Shown here: positions 16,208 to 22,793 of the stretch, piece after piece
Position numbering within the stretch: position 1 is the first letter of the stretch
Layout of the letters: every line of letters begins with the position of its first letter
Assembly (NCBI GenBank): GCA_903924465.1
Contig: CAIYBN010000100.1
Location: 1 to 38,950, forward strand
From: an uncultured Myxococcales bacterium
GTDB taxonomy: Bacteria; Myxococcota_A; UBA9042
Length of the DNA stretch: 38,950 nucleotides
Reading direction: 5' to 3'
Made by a program: the position numbers and the translations under genes
Notes under the pieces: model-generated
Told to the model about the DNA's origin: nothing
Database searches by the model: none
The model's input: the letters and a program-made list of their open reading frames with translations, nothing else

Positions 16208-16282
16208 TCACTCGACGGGCCGGACGTCAACGCCTGCCCTGCGGTCGGCGTCGATCAGCCAGCCGTATTCGACGTAATCCAT
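16208..16282 (-). CDS. possible 24-residue small protein (uncertain)
   Basis: An ATG at 16282 opens a 24-codon frame ending in TGA at 16208, translating as MDYVEYGWLIDADRRAG plus seven more residues. Third positions are mostly G/C as in the neighbouring genes, and the frame stays open about 14 codons upstream of the ATG. No ribosome-binding site is visible (TTTTATTCC precedes the ATG). It lies 37 bp upstream of the endopeptidase GTG on the same strand and divergent from the radical SAM gene. It could be a leader peptide, a remnant, a RiPP-type precursor or chance. Confidence 0.2.
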   Translation of the reverse strand: MDYVEYGWLIDADRRAGVDVRPVE

Positions 16283-16403
16283 GGAATAAAATGGCGTCTC
16301 GACGAAAGGGCTAGCCGGTCGTGGGCGTCACGGGTAGCATGGACAACTGCGGGGCAGCGTGGCCCGCACTCGGTCTTGCACTTGAAGTCAAAGAGGTTGT
16401 CTG

Positions 16404-17813
16404 ATGACGCATACCGCCATCCTCGATATTCAGGACGGTTGCAACCTGGCATGCGTCTTCTGTCTGGAGGATGACGCGAATCGCCCGACGATCGCCAATC
16501 CGGCCGTGTCCGACGTCCACAAGCTCCTGGACGACCTCTACGAGCGTGGCGCACGAAATATCACCTTTATGGGCGGTGAAACGTTTTTTCGAAAAGATCT
16601 CGGGACGATCATTCGTGATGCGCGGCGGCTCGGCTACACGCGCATCGGCGTGACGACCAATGGCACCATCTTGTCGACGCCCAACTTTTTGCGTCGTCAA
16701 GTCGAGGCTGGCCTCGACTTCATCGAATTCTCGTTGCACGGTCATACGCCTGAGCTGGCCAACGCGATTGGCCGCCGGCCTTACACGTTCTCACGTCAGG
16801 CCACGGCGCTGGCGCAAATCAACGAGTTGGCGTTGCCGACGATCTTCAACGTCGTCATCTGCGAAGAGAACAAGGATCATCTGATCGACCTTGCCCGCTA
16901 CGTCATGGAATCCTTTCCGCGCATCCCCGCGCACTTCAAGTTCAAGTTCGTCGCCCTTCAGGGACGTGCTGCGAGCGAGGCGCGCAAGAACGGCACATCC
17001 CTGAGGTACGAGGATGTTGACGCCGTTGCCCTTGGCGACTTCCTCGCAGCGCACAACCTGGACTATTGGTTTTGGAACTTCCCTCTGTGTCGGCTGGGGG
17101 ACCACGTCGGTGCCAGCCATGAGCTCAATATGATGGCCAGCGATGAACAGTTCTTTGATCTGGTTCGTCCCGACAACGAGTATGAGCCAACGGGCTACCA
17201 ACTTGCGGGCTTCGTGCGGCCAGAACGAACCTGCGCAACGTGCACGTTGCGCGCGATCTGCCCCGGGCTCGGGCCAGGCTACGTCGAACTGGGCGCCGAA
17301 AGCGCTCTGCACGCGCGCCAGGACGACCCGCTGCCCTTCCTGGAGTTGGTGCTGCGTCGACGATTTCTGGATCCGGCCTCCGCGCCTGTGCGTCTGGCAC
17401 ACCTCACAACGCGCCCGGACGTCCCCGCACAGGTGCGAGCCAAGTTGCCTCACCAAGTCGAAGTGCGGCCTCTTCAACTGCTTTTTTCCCACGCCGCGGT
17501 ACCGCGCCCACTTGAGCTCTTCGTCACCGCAGCTGCCCCAGGTCGGCGTGCGTTCTTCAGGACGCCGCACTTTGCCCTGAGCTACGCTTCTTGGCCGGGC
17601 GCGGATCCCTTCAAAGACGCCAACGTTTCGCTGGTGCTGGCAGCCGCCACACGCGCGATCGAAGACGCAGACGCGGCTGGCGCGCCGATCGAGTCCGCCC
17701 GTGGTGCCGTCGTGCGGGCGGCAGAGGATTGCGGTTGGCAAGCCGTTGAAAGCCCGATGCCCACACAAGCCGCTCAGTTTCCAGCGAATTCTGGACAAGT
17801 TGCGGCTTGCTGA
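16404..17813 (+). CDS. radical SAM protein with SPASM-like C-terminal cysteines
   Basis: 469 residues. The ATG is preceded by AGAGG. The [4Fe-4S]-SAM motif is CNLACVFC (Cys13, 17, 20), followed by radical SAM barrel motifs FMGGETFFRKDL, IGVTTNGT and FIEFSLHG. The auxiliary-cluster candidates are Cys229 in FPLCRLGDH and CATCTLRAIC (Cys277, 280, 286), the C-x2-C-x5-C spacing of SPASM/twitch domains. About 170 residues beyond have no recognised motif. SPASM proteins often modify peptides, but no convincing precursor, protease or exporter is adjacent, so the substrate is unknown. No same-strand gene flanks it, so it appears monocistronic. Confidence 0.88.
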   Translation: MTHTAILDIQDGCNLACVFCLEDDANRPTIANPAVSDVHKLLDDLYERGARNITFMGGETFFRKDLGTIIRDARRLGYTRIGVTTNGTILSTPNFLRRQVEAGLDFIEFSLHGHTPELANAIGRRPYTFSRQATALAQINELALPTIFNVVICEENKDHLIDLARYVMESFPRIPAHFKFKFVALQGRAASEARKNGTSLRYEDVDAVALGDFLAAHNLDYWFWNFPLCRLGDHVGASHELNMMASDEQFFDLVRPDNEYEPTGYQLAGFVRPERTCATCTLRAICPGLGPGYVELGAESALHARQDDPLPFLELVLRRRFLDPASAPVRLAHLTTRPDVPAQVRAKLPHQVEVRPLQLLFSHAAVPRPLELFVTAAAPGRRAFFRTPHFALSYASWPGADPFKDANVSLVLAAATRAIEDADAAGAPIESARGAVVRAAEDCGWQAVESPMPTQAAQFPANSGQVAAC

Positions 17814-18155
17814 ACGAGGTCGCGGTCCACCAAGGGAGCGGCAAGTCAGAACCGCATGTTCTTGCCCACCCAGCGATCAAACCGTCCCCGCCAGAATCCG
17901 CCCCGCACTCGGTTTGCCTCCAAACCGACAGCGCGCGTCGGTCTTGCGCAGCGACGCCGCCATTTCCAGGTCCGTTCGGTGCTTCAACGTGCAATCGTGG
18001 AACGCGCGGTCCCGTTGGAAATGCCGGAGAATCGCCGCGCGGCCGATCGGCATTCCGAACCAACGTGACCGACGCACAGGCACTGGCGCTGGTAGCCGGA
18101 AATGAGGCCGGGACTTCTTCCGGCGGTTTGGCGCAAAATGGCCTTGAAAATCGGA
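17814..18155. other. ~340 bp intergenic, no supported gene
   Basis: A convergent spacer between the radical SAM gene and the FadL-type gene. Several overlapping frames are open on both strands, but none has a ribosome-binding site or a protein-like composition. About 50 bp past the FadL gene stop, on the minus strand, GCCGG and CCGGC could form a 5-bp stem without a following T-run. This is a weak terminator candidate at most. Confidence 0.4.
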
Positions 18156-19565
18156 CTAAAACGCCCCGCCAAACGCCAAACTCACATTCCAAACCGCGCC
18201 GCCATGTTCCAGATTCCCCACGGGATCCCCCGGATCGCTCTTGAACACCGTCCGCCGCGGCAGCATCAGGACCTGCGAGCCCAAATCCACGTGCATCTTC
18301 GGCGGTGGACCGGCCGGGTCATCATCGCGCTCTTGCAGTTTCGCCAGCGTTTCTGCGTCGTGCTCGCCAAACGCAAAGCCGACGCCCAGACCCAGCGCGT
18401 GCGCGTCGCCATCCAGGTAGTCGTAGGGACCGGTCGCGCGCGGCGCCGGCGTGGGCCGGTACTGGTAGCCGGTGCGCACGCGCCAGTGCTCGGCCACCTG
18501 CCATTCCGCCCCCAGCGCCGGACTCAGCGTATCCGAATAGCCGAGCTTGATCGGCGGCGTGTTCGTGCCCACATCCAGCGCCGTGCCCAGACCCAGGCCA
18601 TTGACCGCCATGCCGCCGATATCCAGCGCGACTTGAGGCGACGGATCCGGCATCGCCGACCACAGGCTCCACGTCAAGTCGCCGGACAGCAACAGCGGGC
18701 CGTGGAAAGGTCGCCAGGCTATACCGGTGTGAATCGAATCGGGCGTGAACAGCGTCTCGTGGCTCAGCGCAATCGCGAGTTCTGCCGGCTTGCCCAGCGC
18801 CACGTCGGTCGGAATCTGGTATTGCAGCGACAGGCGCTGGCGGTAGCTCACGGCAAACCAGACGTCACGCGGCGCATGCACGGTCGCGCCCGCGGTCAGC
18901 CGCACTTTGGGCTGCAAGCCGATGCGAATCGCCGCGGCGTCCATGGTGCCGTTCGTCGGATTGAGCGCCAGCTGGATGTTCGACTCGAGCCCGGCCAGCA
19001 CCTGAATGCCCGCACCTACCCAAAATTGGTCGGTCACGCGCCAGCCCGCAGCAAACAGGAAGGCGATGCGGTCGGGCATGCCTTCGTACATCGGAAAATG
19101 CGGCGTCTGCGGGTCGGGACCGGAGATGCGAATCAAATGCCCGGTCGGCAGGGCCAAGGTGGCGCCCACGACAACGCGCTCCTTGAAGATGCCGCCGAGC
19201 GGATAGTGCCAGCCCACTTGGGCGCCGCTCGAATCGGTGGGCAATTGCGGCGCGCGGCTGGAAAAGCCGCCGAGATATTGGCTGCGGCACGTCGCGGTCG
19301 CGTCGAGGCAGACGGGGCGTTGCAGCGTGATGCTCAAGTCGTAGTGGGTGTAGTCAAAGCCGCCCCACGCGCCCGCGAGCGCGGCGCCGGCCAGCATCGC
19401 CGGATTGTGAAACGCCGCTTCGCCGCCGGATGCCGCGGCCGTCATCGCGCCGCCCATGCCGACGGCGCGTGGCCCAGCGCCAAACATCTCAAAAACGCTG
19501 GCATGTCCCGCAGCCGAGGGCAAAGCGGTCATTGCGCACACAGCTGCCGCCCAGCGCCAGTTCAT
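18156..19565 (-). CDS. FadL/TodX (OMPP1)-family outer-membrane channel
   Basis: 469 residues from ATG 19565, with GGGGGA upstream. A signal peptide (MNWRWAAAVCAMTALPSAAG, then HA) is followed by the FadL-family N-terminal hatch pattern FEMFGAGPRAVGMGGAMTA and EAAFHNPAMLAG. The remainder alternates as a beta-barrel, with VGWHYPLGGIF, WWxAG-like QFWVGAGIQVLAG and WRVRTGYQYRP, and it ends in Phe (FGGAF) as outer-membrane proteins do. The family passes hydrophobic molecules such as fatty acids or aromatics across the outer membrane. The ATG overlaps the stop of the helical lipoprotein gene (ATGA). It is the last gene of a three-gene operon with two periplasm-facing lipoproteins. Confidence 0.9.
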   Translation of the reverse strand: MNWRWAAAVCAMTALPSAAGHASVFEMFGAGPRAVGMGGAMTAAASGGEAAFHNPAMLAGAALAGAWGGFDYTHYDLSITLQRPVCLDATATCRSQYLGGFSSRAPQLPTDSSGAQVGWHYPLGGIFKERVVVGATLALPTGHLIRISGPDPQTPHFPMYEGMPDRIAFLFAAGWRVTDQFWVGAGIQVLAGLESNIQLALNPTNGTMDAAAIRIGLQPKVRLTAGATVHAPRDVWFAVSYRQRLSLQYQIPTDVALGKPAELAIALSHETLFTPDSIHTGIAWRPFHGPLLLSGDLTWSLWSAMPDPSPQVALDIGGMAVNGLGLGTALDVGTNTPPIKLGYSDTLSPALGAEWQVAEHWRVRTGYQYRPTPAPRATGPYDYLDGDAHALGLGVGFAFGEHDAETLAKLQERDDDPAGPPPKMHVDLGSQVLMLPRRTVFKSDPGDPVGNLEHGGAVWNVSLAFGGAF

Positions 19566-20698
19566 GGATCCCCCGGCGTGACACAAGGATGGGTCAGCAG
19601 GTCATTCACCAGCGCCAGCACGCTCGCCACGGTGTCGCCCGACAACAGCTCAATCACCTCCGGCAGCGCGGCCACGGCGATGTCCGGGCGCAGGATCAGG
19701 CCGAGAATCTGCGTCCACGCGTCGCGCGCGGCTTCGTTTTGCGCCAGCACGTCGCACATGTCCGCGACAATCGGCAGGAATGTCCGCATCGCGCCGTTGG
19801 TATCCGTCGTCGCCTCGGGCAGCGTCGTTTCCGTCGCCGGCTTGGCCAGCAGGACGTCGTAGGCCAGCCCCAGCACGGTCATCGACGGATCGGCCGCCAG
19901 CATGCACACGCAGAAGTCGCTCGCGGCGTTCACGTGACCGGCGTGCGGTTGGCCATCTGGGCCGAGAAACGCGACGCGCAGCAGGCCGTCCAACGCGTCG
20001 AGGATGGTGGGTGCCTGTGGATTCGTGAGGCCGTCCAGCGTTTGCACCAACGGCAGCGGGTTGAAGTCCGGGGCCGCGATGGACGTCAGGCCGTTGTGCA
20101 GCAGGTCCAGAAATCCCGCCTTGCCCGACGCGCCGCCAGCCGCCAGCGCCGCACGAATCTGCGGCCCACCATTCATCACGTCCACCAGCACCCGGCTGAC
20201 GATATCCGGCGAGCGCTTGTCGCGCAGCACATCCGCCATCAACGTGAACAGGTCGCGCGTCAGGCAGGTCTGAGCCATGCGCGAAAATGCGGCCATTTCA
20301 AGGACTTTTGGCGGCTTGACCGGCGTCGCCAGCGGATCGCCTGGCAAGTCCGACAGCAGTTTCACCAGCAAGGGCAGGAGCGTCGCGACGCGGGGATCCT
20401 GGAGCGCGGGCGGCATCTGCTGCGCGGCTCCGGGCGGCAGCGCTTTGGCGAGCGCGAGGAGAAGCGCGACCACCGCACGTTGGCTTGGCATGTCGAGATC
20501 GTGGGACAGGATGTTCGCGACCGCTTTCAAGTGACCGGTCTGCACCTGATTCATCACGCTGGCGAGGCGGGTATCGATGGACACGCACTGGTCATGGACG
20601 GTCGGCGCGGGTGCCGAATCGCTTCCTGCGCCACAACCGGCGGCAAGAACCGCTACGCAAGCTGCGAACGCCACGGCTGAAGTTCCAAATGGTTTCAC
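19562..20698 (-). CDS. all-helical lipoprotein of the FadL/RND-porter operon
   Basis: 378 residues starting at GTG 20698, which overlaps the previous stop as GTGA. The lipobox is VLAAGC, so it should be a lipoprotein. The mature part is strongly helical and Leu/Ala-rich, with repeated amphipathic helix pairs such as VATLLPLLVKLLSDLPG, RVLVDVMNGG and AALPEVIELLSGDTVASVL, reminiscent of HEAT/ARM-type solenoids. Cys residues occur at CVSID, QTCLTR, FCVCM, DMCDV and HPCV. No family is recognised. Tight coupling on both sides suggests it works with the RND-porter-like lipoprotein and the FadL-type channel, perhaps as a periplasmic adaptor; this is inference. Confidence 0.8.
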   Translation of the reverse strand: MKPFGTSAVAFAACVAVLAAGCGAGSDSAPAPTVHDQCVSIDTRLASVMNQVQTGHLKAVANILSHDLDMPSQRAVVALLLALAKALPPGAAQQMPPALQDPRVATLLPLLVKLLSDLPGDPLATPVKPPKVLEMAAFSRMAQTCLTRDLFTLMADVLRDKRSPDIVSRVLVDVMNGGPQIRAALAAGGASGKAGFLDLLHNGLTSIAAPDFNPLPLVQTLDGLTNPQAPTILDALDGLLRVAFLGPDGQPHAGHVNAASDFCVCMLAADPSMTVLGLAYDVLLAKPATETTLPEATTDTNGAMRTFLPIVADMCDVLAQNEAARDAWTQILGLILRPDIAVAALPEVIELLSGDTVASVLALVNDLLTHPCVTPGDP

Positions 20699-22680
20699 GG
20701 TGCGGGCCGCTCGGCGCCGATGTCGGTCACCAGTGCTTTTTGCGTCAAATCGAGCGGTTCCACGCGCATGCCGAGCGGCATGTCGACGGTCGCTTCAACC
20801 AGCCTCCAGAAGCTCGCCGAGACCGAGGCCGGCTCGTCGGCGTAGAGTTCCGGCACGGCCCACAGCGCCGGGTGGCCGTTCACACGGACGCGTTCCACCA
20901 GCGGCGTCGGGTCGGCGACGCGCAGGACGTCGTTGGCCAGCCAAGCGTGATTCGGACCGCTGCCCGTCGTCCCGTGCCAGTTCAGCGGCGTTTCGCCAAT
21001 CTTTGCCGCCATCTCGCCAAACGGCATTCCCAGCCACACGGGCGTCTCGTGCCACCAGCCAAGCGGAATCAGACGGATCAGCGCGGTCACGAACTGCTGC
21101 GCCGGCACCGGCGTCAACTGCGTCGCCAAGAGCGCCTTGGCATCAACCCGCCGGTAGGACAGCGGCGCCATCATCGGCTGTGGTCCTTGGCGCATGCCCG
21201 CCTTCTGCCGACCCACAAGCGCCTTCTCGGCGAGGCGACCGACGTTCGGCGCAAGCACCGCGGGATCTTCTGCAGAAATCAACGCGCCACCGGTCCCCCA
21301 TGCGTTCAGCACCCAGGCCAAGGCGGTATCGGTGTGTTCGGAGAGTACGTGCACATCCCAGCCACCAGCACGGAGCGCCTCGCCCGCGGCAAAAAGTCCT
21401 TCGGGCACGGTCGGCTGCGTTGCCGATACCCAGACCGTCCAACAACGACCGGCGCGGGCATCCGTGTCCAGCGCTTCCGGAATGCCGTCGTGACCGGAGA
21501 TGGCATTGATGGCGACGATCGACGGTTCCGCCTCGCGCAGCGCGAGAAAGCGCTTGGCGAGTTCGTCCACACTTTCAGGCTCTTTCCCCTCGGGCACGTC
21601 GATGACCATGCGATGCACCGTTCCGAGCGTTTGCACCGTCGGCCGAAAGACCTCCTTGCTCGCCGCGGCCACAGCTTGCAGCGGCGCGGCCATTGCCAAT
21701 GCGCTCTGCGTTGCGATGCCGTCAAACAACCAGAACGTGGTCGGCAGGTGACCGTGGCGGGCTTCGCGCGTCGGTTCGCCCTGTTCCACAGAAATGTCGA
21801 CAAGGCGATCGAGAGGCACCGGCGGTTGCTTCCCGCCATTCTCGGTCCACTGCCGGTTCACCGTGACACCTTGCAGAGCTGCGCGAACCGCATCGATGGC
21901 GGGCGGTGGATTGGCAGGAACCGTGCGGGCCAACAGCGTTTGAACCGCGTCCACGACGTCGTTCAGCGCGACGCCGGAGGATGCCAAAACGGCTGGCGCG
22001 ATTCGCAGGGCGACAAACGGCCGGACAGCACCGGCCACATGGCTGCGCAATGCGCGGGGCGCGGCCTGAATCAAGGCTTCGGCATGTGCGTCCGCATAGT
22101 GCGTCGCTTCCACGCGGCCGCCCATCGCGACCGACTCCAGCGCCGCGAGCGCGCGCGCGCCCCGGCCAATCGCCTCAGCCCGTGGTGGTGTCAGACCTGC
22201 TGGCGCTGCGGCTTGCCACGCTGCCAGGACGGCATCCACCGCCGCCGGTCCTTTCTGCGCCTTTTCGCCAAACCGCACGACGACGCGCGCTTCACCAGGC
22301 AGCGCACGCGCCACGACAAGTTCGACGCCGACCAGACCGCGCAACGCCTTGGCGACGGGTTGAATGGCAAGATCCACCGCGCTCGGGTCCAAACTTGGTG
22401 CGCTCGCCAGCACCAGCACGTCGGCTGCAACGCTGGCTGGCCACTGGTCGGCCGGAGCACTGACGCCGTGCCAGCGCGCCAGCCGCGGCGCTTCAGCTGG
22501 CGTGTGCGAAACCGACTTGGCAGCAACGCCCGTCTTTACCCCGGCTTTTTCCGCAGCAGCGGCCCGTGGCGGTTCCGGCTGGCGGTGACAGGCTGCGAGG
22601 GTCGCCAGCGCCGCGACCGTTGCCATCCAGCGAAGCGCGACGCGCATCGACGGTCCAAGCCTCGGCACAGTCTCACACAT
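20695..22680 (-). CDS. lipoprotein resembling RND efflux-pump porter domains, no membrane domain
   Basis: 661 residues from ATG 22680, which has GGGGGAA upstream; ATG 22647 is an alternative. The lipobox is TLAAC. The mature protein follows the order of periplasmic porter segments of RND pumps such as CusA/AcrB. First half: LDPSAVDLAIQPVAKALRGL at ~97, LPGEARVVVRF, RIAPAVLASSGVALNDVVDA at ~226 (compare the RND pattern iDPxrLaxyGlsLxdV), VPLDRLVDI at ~288. Second half: a PC1-like segment at ~353-395, ALISAEDPAVLAPNVGRLAE with YRRVDAKALLATQLTPVPAQ at ~466-530, and ERVRVNGHPALWAVPEL plus DMPLGMRVE at ~595-641. None of the usual 12 transmembrane helices is present, so proton-driven pumping is impossible alone. 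First gene of the operon. Confidence 0.75.
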   Translation of the reverse strand: MCETVPRLGPSMRVALRWMATVAALATLAACHRQPEPPRAAAAEKAGVKTGVAAKSVSHTPAEAPRLARWHGVSAPADQWPASVAADVLVLASAPSLDPSAVDLAIQPVAKALRGLVGVELVVARALPGEARVVVRFGEKAQKGPAAVDAVLAAWQAAAPAGLTPPRAEAIGRGARALAALESVAMGGRVEATHYADAHAEALIQAAPRALRSHVAGAVRPFVALRIAPAVLASSGVALNDVVDAVQTLLARTVPANPPPAIDAVRAALQGVTVNRQWTENGGKQPPVPLDRLVDISVEQGEPTREARHGHLPTTFWLFDGIATQSALAMAAPLQAVAAASKEVFRPTVQTLGTVHRMVIDVPEGKEPESVDELAKRFLALREAEPSIVAINAISGHDGIPEALDTDARAGRCWTVWVSATQPTVPEGLFAAGEALRAGGWDVHVLSEHTDTALAWVLNAWGTGGALISAEDPAVLAPNVGRLAEKALVGRQKAGMRQGPQPMMAPLSYRRVDAKALLATQLTPVPAQQFVTALIRLIPLGWWHETPVWLGMPFGEMAAKIGETPLNWHGTTGSGPNHAWLANDVLRVADPTPLVERVRVNGHPALWAVPELYADEPASVSASFWRLVEATVDMPLGMRVEPLDLTQKALVTDIGAERPAP

Positions 22681-22714
22681 TCCGATTCCCCCAACGGCCC
22701 AATCAACCCGGCCA

Positions 22715-22742
22715 AGCATAGCGGCAGCCCGGATTGAATCAA
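22715..22742 (-). promoter_or_regulatory. promoter candidate for the RND-porter/FadL operon
   Basis: Read on the minus strand, TTGATT (22737-22742) and TATGCT (22715-22720) are separated by 16 bp, each four of six to the vegetative consensus. Transcription would begin about 27 bp before the ATG at 22680, leaving room for the GGGGGAA ribosome-binding site. This supports that start and separates the operon from the Bat operon upstream. Confidence 0.45.
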
Positions 22743-22744
22743 CC

Positions 22745-22756
22745 CATGCCGGCATG
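22745..22756. promoter_or_regulatory. 12-bp perfect palindrome next to the promoter
   Basis: CATGCCGGCATG is a perfect palindrome directly upstream of the -35-like element of the RND-porter/FadL operon, flanked by a T8 tract (plus strand). Its position suits an operator for a dimeric regulator. As a terminator it would have only a 4-bp stem, and no plus-strand gene ends here. Confidence 0.35.
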
Positions 22757-22793
22757 CTTTTTTTTGAACAGGAGGAGGCCGCCGCTTTGGCGG

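Noticed and set aside
17877..18083. Minus-strand fragment whose ASLRKTDARCRFGG resembles part of a GGDEF domain
   Set aside because: Only about 20 residues resemble it, the D-E-F residues are missing, and no neighbouring frame restores the domain. I treat it as chance or at most a decayed remnant.
22745..22766. Palindrome followed by eight Ts on the plus strand read as a terminator
   Set aside because: The stem could only be four base pairs, and no plus-strand gene ends there; a regulatory site is more likely.
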